DNA from: Solobacterium sp.
GTDB taxonomy: Bacteria > Bacillota_I > Bacilli_A > Erysipelotrichales > Erysipelotrichaceae
NCBI GenBank assembly: GCA_024680365.1
Contig: JAILCN010000216.1
Coordinates: 1-34,263 of the forward strand
DNA length: 34,263 nt
Reading direction: 5' to 3'
The notes under the pieces were generated by a model that had not been told where the DNA came from, did not search any database, and worked only from the letters and a program-made list of their open reading frames with translations. Every line of letters begins with the position of its first letter. The first letter of the stretch is position 1. Positions 18,272 to 30,057 of the stretch are shown here, one piece after another. The translations under genes and the position numbers were made by a program.

Positions 18272-19099
18272 TTACCAGATCCTGATGCTGTAAGCTGTCG
18301 TCCATGTCCGGCCGGCATCGAGGAAGAGCGTTCCTTCTCTTTCCTCAAACGGCACTTCGACCTTGTCGAAATCCGTGTGGGAATGCCACGGCTCGATGCA
18401 GACGAACGGAGCGTTCGGCGACCAGTAGGCAAGCCATTTATAACCGACATTGGAAACTGTAACGCCGTGTTCGCCGTCAGTCAGGCTGCTTTCTGAGCTG
18501 GCCGGTTCAGTGATGATGATCGTTTTGGCCAGCGCTTCCGGATCCAGCTTCATGACCTTTTCGCCGTCGATCTTTGTATCCAGCCATTCAAATGTTTCCG
18601 GATTGGAGAATTCAATGTGATAGTCCTCATATTTCTTCGCCGGATCCAGCGGGCAGTTGAAGGCCGGATGCAGACCGAAGTTGAACGGCATGACGACATC
18701 GTTTTCATTTTTGATCGTGTAGGTGATCACGAGTTTGTTTTCCTGCAGTTCATACAGGATCCGCAGGGTAAAGCGGAACGGATATTCCTTCAGCGTTGCT
18801 TCACTGTCCTTCAGTTCCATGATCAGATGCGCGTCGTCATGTTCAACGCAGGTGAAATCACTTCTTCTTGTGAAGCCGTGGTTGCCTGTGACATATTCTT
18901 TTCCGCCGATATGGAGGATCTTGTCCCAGGTGCTTCCCACCATCGGGAACAGGGTCGGGTTGCGGCCGCTCCAGAACGCCGGATCGCCCTGCCACATATA
19001 CTCAAGGCCTGTTTCAAGATTTCTGAAGCTGTGGATCTCAGATGCATGCTCATCGATAACAGCGCATGCTTTTTCGTTTTTCAGAACAAATGATGACAT
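18272..19099 (-). CDS. Aldose 1-epimerase family protein
   Basis: Preferred start MSSFVLKNEKACAVIDEHASEIHSF; FGLHPAFNCPL and CIEPWHSHTDF resemble LacX/YihR-type epimerases. Confidence 0.88.
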   Translation of the reverse strand: MSSFVLKNEKACAVIDEHASEIHSFRNLETGLEYMWQGDPAFWSGRNPTLFPMVGSTWDKILHIGGKEYVTGNHGFTRRSDFTCVEHDDAHLIMELKDSEATLKEYPFRFTLRILYELQENKLVITYTIKNENDVVMPFNFGLHPAFNCPLDPAKKYEDYHIEFSNPETFEWLDTKIDGEKVMKLDPEALAKTIIITEPASSESSLTDGEHGVTVSNVGYKWLAYWSPNAPFVCIEPWHSHTDFDKVEVPFEEREGTLFLDAGRTWTTAYSIRIW

Positions 19100-19260
19100 G
19101 ATTTTCTCCTCGCGCGCAGCAGCAGAAGCTCCCTTCTGCCTGCGTTCTTTTTCTACAAACAGTATAGCATGACGCAAAACTGCGATGAACACAGAAAACC
19201 CTTTTTCACCATTTCCTTAATTGGCCGTACGGAGTAAAATTGAATCGAAGGAGGACATGA

Positions 19261-20268
<1,008 letters not shown>

Positions 20269-20270
20269 AA

Positions 20271-20289
20271 AAACCGGAATCATCCGGTT
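20271..20289 (-). terminator. Minus-strand terminator of the HAD/GtrA operon, reading into the pta stop region
   Basis: Minus strand AACCGGA-TGAT-TCCGGTT-TTTTT. Confidence 0.7.
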
Positions 20290-20304
20290 CAAACGAAACA
20301 TCTC

Positions 20305-20331
20305 AGGAGGCAGACATCTGCCTCTTTTTTA
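20305..20331 (+). terminator. Terminator of pta
   Basis: GAGGCAGA-CA-TCTGCCTC-TTTTTT. Confidence 0.85.
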
Positions 20332-20332
20332 T

Positions 20333-20887
20333 TTACCAGGGAAGCAGTTTGTCCCCTTTGACAAGAAATGCCTGCTTTGCTTCTTTCGCCAGCGGCGTAT
20401 CGCTGTAGGAATCAGAGTAGAACGAATCGATCACAGCATCAGGATACTGTTCCCTCAGCCGTCTCACCTTCTCTTCCCCGTGACAGTTCTTTCCGGTGTA
20501 TTCACCGGTGTGAATGTCGACGACGCTGGCCATCATATAGCGGATCCCCAGTTTTCTGCAGAATGATCCGATGAGAAATTCAGGAGACGCGGAGATGACC
20601 ATGTCATCCTCTTTCTGCATATCTTTATACCACTGCTTGACATGATCCATATGAGAAGAAGTAAACTCCTCTACCAGTTCTTCCATATCATCAATATAGA
20701 CAAACATGTGATACAGGTTGCGCTTGAAGGTCAGCTTCGGCATCAGCTTCAGGCCGAACAGCAGACCGCAGACAGCTGTCCGCGGCAGTCCGAGCATGCT
20801 CTTCGGACGCTTCGTCAGACAGTAGCGGATGAAACCGGCGGTCGAATCGCCCCGGTAGATCGTATTGTCCCAGTCAAATACATTCAT
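20333..20887 (-). CDS. HAD-IB-like phosphatase
   Basis: MNVFDWDNTIYRGDST (motif I), ISASPEF (motif II), YSDSYSDTPLAKEA (motif IV). Confidence 0.85.
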   Translation of the reverse strand: MNVFDWDNTIYRGDSTAGFIRYCLTKRPKSMLGLPRTAVCGLLFGLKLMPKLTFKRNLYHMFVYIDDMEELVEEFTSSHMDHVKQWYKDMQKEDDMVISASPEFLIGSFCRKLGIRYMMASVVDIHTGEYTGKNCHGEEKVRRLREQYPDAVIDSFYSDSYSDTPLAKEAKQAFLVKGDKLLPW

Positions 20888-22473
20888 GGTGCCACCTCCG
20901 ATGTGTTGGGTTCCGGATGCACAAGATCAGAATACAGTCCCTGCTGCAGACCGGCAAATGAAGCGATATGGCCGAACAGCGCCGTACCGACCAGACACAG
21001 TTCCAGGACCCACTGGCCGATCACCGTCCACTGGCACATCTGATAGATCCAGACAAACAGCAGGATATCGGTAAACGGATTGAACAGGATCTCGAATCCG
21101 CACGCGTACAGTTCGGTTCCGGTCAGCGATGCCAGCATGGTCATGCACAGCGGATTCAGGAAGAAGATCGTCATGCAGATCATCATGGAGCGGATCATCC
21201 GGTCTTCGCGGATCTTTCCGGCTTTCATAATAAAGACGATGACGCCGGCAAGACGGAATACGTCAAGAACATAGTCCAGTATGTTCCGGCTCAGGAAGAT
21301 CATATTGGAGACCGGAACGGAAACAAGATAGTTCAGATAATATTTGTAGCCGATCGCCCGGCCGGGGATCAGGAAGTGCATGATCAGCGAACCGATCAGG
21401 AAGATCAGCGGGATCACGACCCAGAATATCTTCCGGTTATGATCGATAAAGAAATACTCTGCGTCAATAATTGCGGTATAGACCTGCCGCCGGTAGCGGA
21501 TCACGACAAAGACAGCATACAGGATAAACAGCAGGATGCCGGCTGCCGGGCTCAGTTCGATCAGCCAGGCTGAAACATAGACCACGACCGGGATCAGGAA
21601 GGTCGTTACGTCAAACAGCGAACGGATCTTCTGGATCCTGAACAGATAGACAGCGAGACAGTAAATGATCTCGATCGAGATGATCAGGAACCCGTTCGTA
21701 CAGGCCAGTCCCGCACCGGTGATGATCAGCAGGAAATATTTGATCTGTTCATTGCCTGTCTTCATCCACTGGTAGGCTGTAAACAGCATCATGGCAATGA
21801 ATGTGATGCGCCAGTTCTCACTGAAGTACGCACCGGTGATCCGCCATCCGTAGAATTCTGTATAGAACAGCGCGCAGCTGATCAGAGTAAAGCGGAACCA
21901 GGGATTTTTCAGATTGAAGCTGTTGACGATATTCATCGACAGCATGGAAGCGATGCCGGTCGCAAACAGACTCAGCGACAGCACGGTTTTCTCCATCGAA
22001 CTGCCAAGCATCCAGTAGAAGAAAGCTTCAAACAGCTTGTAGCCCTGCAGGCGGAACATCTTCAGATCAACAGTCACCGCCTTCGCGTTTGCCAGGATCA
22101 TCGCCGCCTCACGCCCATCCGGATCTTCCATCCCGGGCTTGAATTTCAGCCACAGCACCGTATACAGCAGAAGCACCGCAGCGATATACAGCGTATCAGG
22201 CCGGATAAGAGTATGCGCCGTTTTCCGGAATCTGCTGAAGAACAGCGCAGCTGTCAGACATACCGCCGCCGCGCTCAGAATGCGCGTCAGAGATGTCTGA
22301 AGATGGAGCACCATGACCGGAAGATAAAGAATCTCAAGCAGAGCAAAAAGCACAGCTGCCCCGGCCGGTGCTGCGTAGCCTTTCTGTTCGATCTGCAGTT
22401 TATCAAGTACCCATGCGCCGCATCCTTCACAAAGCAGAAGAATTGCCAGCGCGGCTGTTATGCCTGTTATCAT
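20884..22473 (-). CDS. Large multi-pass membrane protein of unknown function (GT-C/DUF6077-like, tentative)
   Basis: 529 aa, many hydrophobic segments; ATGA overlap with the HAD gene and 4-bp overlap with gtrA. Confidence 0.7.
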   Translation of the reverse strand: MITGITAALAILLLCEGCGAWVLDKLQIEQKGYAAPAGAAVLFALLEILYLPVMVLHLQTSLTRILSAAAVCLTAALFFSRFRKTAHTLIRPDTLYIAAVLLLYTVLWLKFKPGMEDPDGREAAMILANAKAVTVDLKMFRLQGYKLFEAFFYWMLGSSMEKTVLSLSLFATGIASMLSMNIVNSFNLKNPWFRFTLISCALFYTEFYGWRITGAYFSENWRITFIAMMLFTAYQWMKTGNEQIKYFLLIITGAGLACTNGFLIISIEIIYCLAVYLFRIQKIRSLFDVTTFLIPVVVYVSAWLIELSPAAGILLFILYAVFVVIRYRRQVYTAIIDAEYFFIDHNRKIFWVVIPLIFLIGSLIMHFLIPGRAIGYKYYLNYLVSVPVSNMIFLSRNILDYVLDVFRLAGVIVFIMKAGKIREDRMIRSMMICMTIFFLNPLCMTMLASLTGTELYACGFEILFNPFTDILLFVWIYQMCQWTVIGQWVLELCLVGTALFGHIASFAGLQQGLYSDLVHPEPNTSEVAP

Positions 22474-22886
22474 TTTGTTTCCTCTTTCCTCCCTCCGGAT
22501 TTTTTCACGATAAAGCCCATCACAAGATAATTGAGCGGGATCGTGAAAGGAAGAGAGAGCAGTTTAGCGTAGATCTCAGGTCCCCCGCATACATCGCTGA
22601 TGATCCAGACAGCCAGCGCAGCGATCGCTGTTCCCGGCAGATAGCTCAGCGGAAACGTAACAGCTGTCCGCCAGGAGGGCTTCATCCGCCAGGTAAACTT
22701 CATATTCAGAAAATACGAAGAGGCCATGGAAAGAACATCCCCTGCTATACTGGCCAGCGAGACCTGCACACCAAGCTTTACAAATATCATGTACAGGACC
22801 TGGGCCAGGACCGTATTGAATCCGCCGATCAGCCCGAAGGTCAGAAATCTGCCGGTAAAGAATTTCGCTTTGATTTTTTCCAGCAT
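22470..22886 (-). CDS. GtrA family membrane protein
   Basis: FLTFGLIGGFNTVLAQVLYMIFV ... SYFLNMKFTWR, four TM segments, canonical GtrA motifs. Confidence 0.88.
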   Translation of the reverse strand: MLEKIKAKFFTGRFLTFGLIGGFNTVLAQVLYMIFVKLGVQVSLASIAGDVLSMASSYFLNMKFTWRMKPSWRTAVTFPLSYLPGTAIAALAVWIISDVCGGPEIYAKLLSLPFTIPLNYLVMGFIVKKSGGRKEETK

Positions 22887-22980
22887 AAAAACTCCCTGTG
22901 TGCAAATACTACCTTACCACGAACAGTGAATAAATGCCACTGCATGCAGATCCCTGTCTTCCCGGGCCCGGCATGCTTTC

Positions 22981-23030
22981 TTAATGCCATTTTAACGCCG
23001 AAGCCGTTATTTTAATCCCGAATTAATCCC
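22981..23030 (+). promoter_or_regulatory. Candidate response-regulator binding array: four TTAAYSCC direct repeats
   Basis: TTAATGCC 22981, TTAACGCC 22992, TTAATCCC 23012, TTAATCCC 23023 (start spacings 11, 20, 11 bp). Confidence 0.65.
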
Positions 23031-23067
23031 CGCTGTTACAGAATCAAAGCAGGAAAGGAGTCTGAAA

Positions 23068-24408
23068 ATGCTGAAAATACGGATCTGGTTCCAGGAACAT
23101 ACGAATTCATTCCGCACGATCATGATCGGCTTTTTCCTTCTGATCCTGGGCGGCGCTGTGCTGCTGAGTCTGCCGTTTTCATCTGCCGCAGGCGAATGGA
23201 CACCGTTTGCGGATGCCCTGTTTACAGCTGCCTCCGCATCCTGCGTTACCGGTCTTGTCGTCTATAATACGGCGACGTACTGGTCGCTGTTCGGCAAGCT
23301 GATCATCCTGATCCTCATTCAGATCGGAGGTATCGGCATTGTCACCGCGATCGTCCTGACCATGCTGTGGACAGGCAAAAAGATCGGCATCATCGAGCGC
23401 ATCACCCTGCAGGACTCGGTCTCCGCACCGGAAACAGCCGGCGTCATTCACTACACATATTTCTTCCTGCTCGGCACGGTATGGATCGAAGCGATCGGTG
23501 CAGTTCTGCTGCTGCCGTTCATGCTCATTGACTACGGTTTCTTCCGGGGCATCTTCTTCGCTATATTCCATTCCGTTTCCGCTTTCTGCAATGCCGGCTT
23601 CGATCTTCTCTCACTCGATATGCCGTTCAATTCCCTGTGTGACTACGCGACTTCCGTCCCGGTCAACCTGATCATCTGCACGCTGATCATCTTCGGCGGC
23701 ATCGGCTTCCTGACCTGGCGCGATCTGCTTGAAAACAAATTCCACTGGCACCAGTACCGGCTCCAGACAAAGATCATCCTGGCTTCCACTGCTGTGCTGA
23801 TCTTCGTGCCGTTCCTGTATTTCTATTTTCTTGAATTCAAAGCCTTTACCGGGAAAGAGCGGTTCCTGCTTGCTCTGTTTCAGACAGTGACACCGCGTAC
23901 GGCAGGCTTCAATACTTATGACTACAGCAAGATGAGCGAAGGTTCGCACCTGATCACGATCCTGTTAATGATCACCGGCGGTGCGCCCGGTTCGACTGCC
24001 GGCGGCATGAAAGTCACCACGCTGGCTGTCATTGCCATGTCAGCCCGGGCCTCCATGCGGCGCAATCAGGATGTCGTCTGCTTCAGGCGGCGTATCCCGA
24101 CCGACACGGTTTACAACGCTCTGACGCTGTTTTCGATCTATTTCTTCCTGCTGATCGCCGGAACTGTCCTGATCAGCGGCATTGAAGGACTGCCTGTGAT
24201 GCCTGTCCTGTTCGAATGCGCGTCAGCGCTGGGAACGGTCGGTCTGTCGCTCGGCGTCACCCCCACCCTCTGCACAGTATCCCGTCTCATCCTGACAGCA
24301 TTCATGTTCTTCGGAAGAGTGGGAGGACTGACACTCGCTTATGCAATGCTTTCGGCAGCCCGCACCGGCGGCAGCCGTTATCCGAAAGAAAAAGTCACGG
24401 TTGGCTAG
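23068..24408 (+). CDS. ktrB: KtrB/TrkH family K+ transporter membrane subunit
   Basis: Selectivity-filter-like segments ASCVTGLVV, AFCNAGFD, TAGFNTYD, GTVGLSLG; AGGAAAGGAG ribosome-binding site. Confidence 0.92.
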   Translation: MLKIRIWFQEHTNSFRTIMIGFFLLILGGAVLLSLPFSSAAGEWTPFADALFTAASASCVTGLVVYNTATYWSLFGKLIILILIQIGGIGIVTAIVLTMLWTGKKIGIIERITLQDSVSAPETAGVIHYTYFFLLGTVWIEAIGAVLLLPFMLIDYGFFRGIFFAIFHSVSAFCNAGFDLLSLDMPFNSLCDYATSVPVNLIICTLIIFGGIGFLTWRDLLENKFHWHQYRLQTKIILASTAVLIFVPFLYFYFLEFKAFTGKERFLLALFQTVTPRTAGFNTYDYSKMSEGSHLITILLMITGGAPGSTAGGMKVTTLAVIAMSARASMRRNQDVVCFRRRIPTDTVYNALTLFSIYFFLLIAGTVLISGIEGLPVMPVLFECASALGTVGLSLGVTPTLCTVSRLILTAFMFFGRVGGLTLAYAMLSAARTGGSRYPKEKVTVG

Positions 24409-24424
24409 AAAGAAGGTAAATACA

Positions 24425-25075
24425 ATGAAAAACTGTCTGGTTATCGGCGCAGGCCGCTTCGGCCGCTATACAATACGCAAACTGCATGAACTCGGCCATC
24501 AGATCATGGTCATTGACAGAAATGAAGAACGCATCGAGAAGATCATGAACCTCGTGTCTGACGCCCGCATCGGCGACAGTACGAATGAGGAATTCATGCA
24601 ATCGATCGGCATCAATCATTTTGATCTGTGCATCGTTGCCATCGGTGACGACTTCCTGGCCTCCCTGGAAACGGTCTTCCTGGTCAATGAACTCGGCGCA
24701 AAAAAGATCGTAGCCCGGGCAACGACCGGATCGCAGGAAAAGTTCCTGCTGAGAAACGGCGCCCACGCAGTCGTTTATCCGGAACGGCAGCTTGGCTCCT
24801 GGACAGCGATCCGCTACAGCTCTGACAACATTTCCAACTATATTGAGCTGACGGACGGCTATTCCATCTTTGAGATCGCTGTGCCCCGCCACTGGGACGG
24901 CAAGAAGATCGGTGAACTCGATGTACGCCGGAAATATCACCTGAATATTCTCGGCATCAAAGAGGACATCATGAACATGAACATCAGCAATGATACCGTG
25001 ATGCACTACGGCAGAAACATGCTTGTGCTCGGCAAGTTTGATGATGTCCAGAAAATCTTCCAGATCCAGAGGTAA
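24425..25075 (+). CDS. ktrA: KtrA/TrkA family K+ uptake regulatory protein (RCK domains)
   Basis: MKNCLVIGAGRFGRYTIRKLHELGHQIMVIDRNEERIEKI Rossmann fold. Confidence 0.92.
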   Translation: MKNCLVIGAGRFGRYTIRKLHELGHQIMVIDRNEERIEKIMNLVSDARIGDSTNEEFMQSIGINHFDLCIVAIGDDFLASLETVFLVNELGAKKIVARATTGSQEKFLLRNGAHAVVYPERQLGSWTAIRYSSDNISNYIELTDGYSIFEIAVPRHWDGKKIGELDVRRKYHLNILGIKEDIMNMNISNDTVMHYGRNMLVLGKFDDVQKIFQIQR

Positions 25076-25081
25076 CGGAAA

Positions 25082-25273
25082 ATGAACGCGCTGTCTGAGG
25101 TATCTATGATGATCGGAATCATTATCTGCGCGGGGTTCATGTATTTCGTTCTCATCAGGGCTATCGATGCGTTTTATGATCAGGAAACACCCCGCCGGAA
25201 ACGAAAAAGAATGAAAGATTCCGGATCAGAAAAAAAAGACCCGCCTGATGACATCCCATCTGTCTTCTTCTGA
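25082..25273 (+). CDS. Small single-TM protein of unknown function, between ktrA and kdpD-like gene
   Basis: 63 aa: MNALSEVSMMIGIIICAGFMYFVLIRAIDAFYDQETPRRKRKRMKDSG...; AGAGG precedes the start, tightly spaced after the ktrA stop. Confidence 0.6.
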   Translation: MNALSEVSMMIGIIICAGFMYFVLIRAIDAFYDQETPRRKRKRMKDSGSEKKDPPDDIPSVFF

Positions 25274-25275
25274 AT

Positions 25276-25304
25276 TTGACTTTCCCAACCTCTGATATTA
25301 TTTT
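25276..25304 (+). promoter_or_regulatory. Candidate internal promoter for kdpDE-like genes
   Basis: TTGACT (25276-25281), 17-nt spacer, TATTTT (25299-25304), then TGAGGT ribosome-binding site before ATG 25322. Confidence 0.65.
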
Positions 25305-25321
25305 GAATATTGAGGTACAGC

Positions 25322-27268
25322 ATGTCTGAGACGAATAACAAACACTCTGGCAGTGTGATCCTGCTCTGCCTTTCCGCCTCTCCGTCCAGTCAGAGAGTCA
25401 TCCGGACTGCCGCCAAGGCGCTGAACATTCCGGGCAGTGAAGGGATCGCGCTGTATATTGAATCACGAAATGACGCCGCTTCCGGAGACACCCAGCTGCG
25501 CGAGAACATTGAGACCGCGCGCCGCCTGGGATTTAAGATCCAGGCTCTGGAAAGCGGCGATATTGTCATGGGAATCACTGAATACGCCCGCCGTGTCAAA
25601 GCGACTGATCTGTATCTCGGCTGGAGTCCCCCGTCTTTTCTGATGTCCGCGAAAAAGCCGCTGTCAGATCAGCTTGTCAGCGCTCTGCCGGAAGTGGATA
25701 TCCATGTCATTCCTGACATGCGTTCATCCGCGTTTCCGCAGATCAGCAGAAGATCCGATCACGTCTCCTGGAATCTGCGGGATCTGCTTCTGGTGCTGGC
25801 AGTGATGGCAGCCGCGACCTTCCTGTGTCTGCTGATCGACAGATCGCGCTACAGCAACGCCAACATCATCACGATCTATATTCTCGGCGTACTGATCGCA
25901 TCCCTGCTGACATCCCATCAGATCTACGGTCTGCTGGCAGCCGTGCTGTATATCCTCTTATTCAATTTTCTGTTTATCGAACCGCGGTACAGTCTGCTGG
26001 TCTATGATCCGGAATACCTGATGACATATCTTGTCACGGTCATCGCTTCACTGCTCACCAGTTCGCTGGCAACTCGGGTCAAGACGATCGCCCGCCGTTC
26101 GGCAGAGAATGCCTATCAGGCAAAGATCCTGCTGGATACGTCCAAGCAGCTTGAGCAGGCAGCCGGAAGCAGGGATCTCATCCGCATCACCTGCGATCAG
26201 CTGTCCAATCTGCTGGACCGGACCGTGATCTTCTTCCATGAAGACAGTCAGCCGCCTTCCGTGTTCCCGGCTGCAGAAGATGCCGGTGAACAGATATACG
26301 ATCTTACCGGAGAACGGGAAGCCGTCGAATGGACAAAAGCCAATCTGCACTATTCTGGTGCGTATACGTCGCATTTCAGAAACTTCCGGTATCAGTATCT
26401 CAGTATTCACATCGAAGACCGCCGCTACGGCGTACTGGCGATCGACATGAAAAAAAAGCCGCTTTCTGATTTTGAAAGCACCCTTCTCCATTCCATTCTC
26501 CATGAATTTTCAATGGCGATGGACCATGAGAAAATGCAGCGTGAAAGACAGCTCGCGGAAGTGTTCGCGGAAAAAGAACGGATGCGGGCCGGCCTGCTTC
26601 GTTCCGTATCACATGATCTCAGAACACCGCTGACAGCGATCTACGGCAATGCCTGCAACCTGGCCGGCAACAGCAGCGTCATGACCCAGGAAGACCGCGA
26701 CAAGACCTACGCGGATATCCGGGAGGATTCTCTCTGGCTGATCGAGCAGATGGAGAACATCCTTTCCATGACAAAGCTGGAAAGCGATCCTGCCACCTCC
26801 CTGTCCGCTGAAGATATTTCAGATGTCATTGAAGAAAGCCTGCGGCATATCAATGATACAGGTTCCCATACGCTTCAGATCGATACCGGCGACGCACCGC
26901 TGTTCGCGATGATGGATCCCAAGCTGATCACCCAGGTGCTTGTCAATCTGATCAACAATGCCCTGAAATATACGCCGGAAGGATCTGCGATCACGGTCCG
27001 CGCATGGAAGCAGGACGACAGAGTCTTCGTCTCCGTCAGCGACAACGGCCCCGGCATTCCCGATGAAGAAAAGAAAAATATCTTCGATCTGTTCTACACC
27101 GGATCGCATTCCTACACAGACGCTGTCCGCAGCATGGGCATCGGCCTCAATGTCTGCGCGATGATCATGAAAGCCCACGGCAGCACGATCACTGTCGCCG
27201 ATGCGGATCCGCACGGCACCGTCTTTACATTCAGCCTTTCTGCAAAGGAGGTCAGCACTTATGAATGA
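25322..27268 (+). CDS. KdpD-like sensor histidine kinase lacking the N-terminal Walker-containing KdpD domain (USP + DUF4118 + HisKA + HATPase)
   Basis: USP-like N-terminus SGSVILLCLSASPSSQRVIRTAAKALN; four TM DUF4118 region; H-box RSVSHDLRTPLTAIYG; N-box NALKYTPEG; DNGPGIP. Confidence 0.9.
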   Translation: MSETNNKHSGSVILLCLSASPSSQRVIRTAAKALNIPGSEGIALYIESRNDAASGDTQLRENIETARRLGFKIQALESGDIVMGITEYARRVKATDLYLGWSPPSFLMSAKKPLSDQLVSALPEVDIHVIPDMRSSAFPQISRRSDHVSWNLRDLLLVLAVMAAATFLCLLIDRSRYSNANIITIYILGVLIASLLTSHQIYGLLAAVLYILLFNFLFIEPRYSLLVYDPEYLMTYLVTVIASLLTSSLATRVKTIARRSAENAYQAKILLDTSKQLEQAAGSRDLIRITCDQLSNLLDRTVIFFHEDSQPPSVFPAAEDAGEQIYDLTGEREAVEWTKANLHYSGAYTSHFRNFRYQYLSIHIEDRRYGVLAIDMKKKPLSDFESTLLHSILHEFSMAMDHEKMQRERQLAEVFAEKERMRAGLLRSVSHDLRTPLTAIYGNACNLAGNSSVMTQEDRDKTYADIREDSLWLIEQMENILSMTKLESDPATSLSAEDISDVIEESLRHINDTGSHTLQIDTGDAPLFAMMDPKLITQVLVNLINNALKYTPEGSAITVRAWKQDDRVFVSVSDNGPGIPDEEKKNIFDLFYTGSHSYTDAVRSMGIGLNVCAMIMKAHGSTITVADADPHGTVFTFSLSAKEVSTYE

Positions 27269-27965
27269 CATGAAAATACTGGTTGTCGAAGATGACCGCT
27301 CCGTTTCCAACCTCATCACAACGACGCTCAAGATCAACGGATGCACCTCTTACCAGAGTGCGTCAACCGGAAACCAGGCGATTGCCCTCTGCTCTTCGAT
27401 GAATCCCGACCTGATCCTGCTTGATCTCGGTCTGCCTGACATCGATGGCATCGAAGTGATCCGCACTGTCCGTTCCTGGTCTTCAGCTGTGATCATCATT
27501 ATCAGTGCCCGCGGCGAAGACAGCGACAAGATCGAAGCGCTGGACAGCGGCGCTGACGATTATCTGACCAAGCCATTCTCTGTCGATGAAATGATGGCAC
27601 GGATACGGGCTGCTCACAGACGCATGCTGTATCTGCGCGCCAACACGGAAACGAGGCCGGAATTCATCAACGGCTATCTGCGCATCGATTATGCCTCAAA
27701 CCTTGTCTATGTGCATGATACGGAGATCCATCTGACCAATATTGAATACAAGCTGCTCACCCTGCTGGCCCGCAGCGTCGGCAAAGTGCTGACGCACACA
27801 TATATCATCGACCGTGTCTGGGGCGGCGAAATGGCAGCCGATATCGTATCCCTGCGGGTGTATATGAACTCGCTCCGCAAAAAACTGAAACAGGCATCGA
27901 ACGAAGATCTGATCCGCACGCACGTCGGCATCGGATACCAGATGGTGCGTATTGAACCGCAGTGA
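27261..27965 (+). CDS. KdpE-like OmpR-family response regulator
   Basis: MNDMKILVVEDDRSVSNLI, receiver LILLDLGLPDIDG, winged-helix C-terminus; 8-bp overlap with the kinase gene. Confidence 0.92.
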   Translation: MNDMKILVVEDDRSVSNLITTTLKINGCTSYQSASTGNQAIALCSSMNPDLILLDLGLPDIDGIEVIRTVRSWSSAVIIIISARGEDSDKIEALDSGADDYLTKPFSVDEMMARIRAAHRRMLYLRANTETRPEFINGYLRIDYASNLVYVHDTEIHLTNIEYKLLTLLARSVGKVLTHTYIIDRVWGGEMAADIVSLRVYMNSLRKKLKQASNEDLIRTHVGIGYQMVRIEPQ

Positions 27966-27978
27966 TCTGCGGTTTTTT
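27955..27978 (+). terminator. Terminator of the ktr-kdpDE-like operon
   Basis: AACCGCAG-TGAT-CTGCGGTT-TTTT, overlapping the stop codon. Confidence 0.8.
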
Positions 27979-27982
27979 CATG

Positions 27983-28006
27983 AAAAAAGGCATCCGAAGA
28001 TGCCTT
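27983..28006 (-). terminator. Terminator of groESL
   Basis: Minus strand AAGGCATC-TTCG-GATGCCTT-TTTT with UUCG tetraloop. Confidence 0.85.
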
Positions 28007-28018
28007 GTGTTCAGTTAA

Positions 28019-29928
<1,910 letters not shown>

Positions 29929-29946
29929 ATCATAGCCTCCTTTGCT

Positions 29947-29973
29947 TTAGCACTCTGAACTCTCGTCTGCTAA
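29947..29973 (-). promoter_or_regulatory. Degenerate CIRCE element (HrcA operator)
   Basis: TTAGCACTC-N9-GTCTGCTAA versus consensus TTAGCACTC-N9-GAGTGCTAA; left arm 9/9, right arm 7/9; just upstream of groES. Confidence 0.85.
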
Positions 29974-30057
29974 CACTATGTATTATAGCTTTCTTTATCA
30001 CTGTGTCAAGGCGAGTGCCAGCAATTTTTGAACTTTTCCCGCTGTGCCTTTCCACTG

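Noticed and set aside
22887-23067. Possible ydaO-type c-di-AMP riboswitch upstream of ktrB
   Set aside because: I could not recognise conserved ydaO segments, and the region is better explained by the repeat array; Infernal with RF00379 would settle it.
30028-30033. TTGAAC as -35 for the PMT-like gene
   Set aside because: The spacer to TATAAT is 24 nt, too long for sigma70-type recognition.
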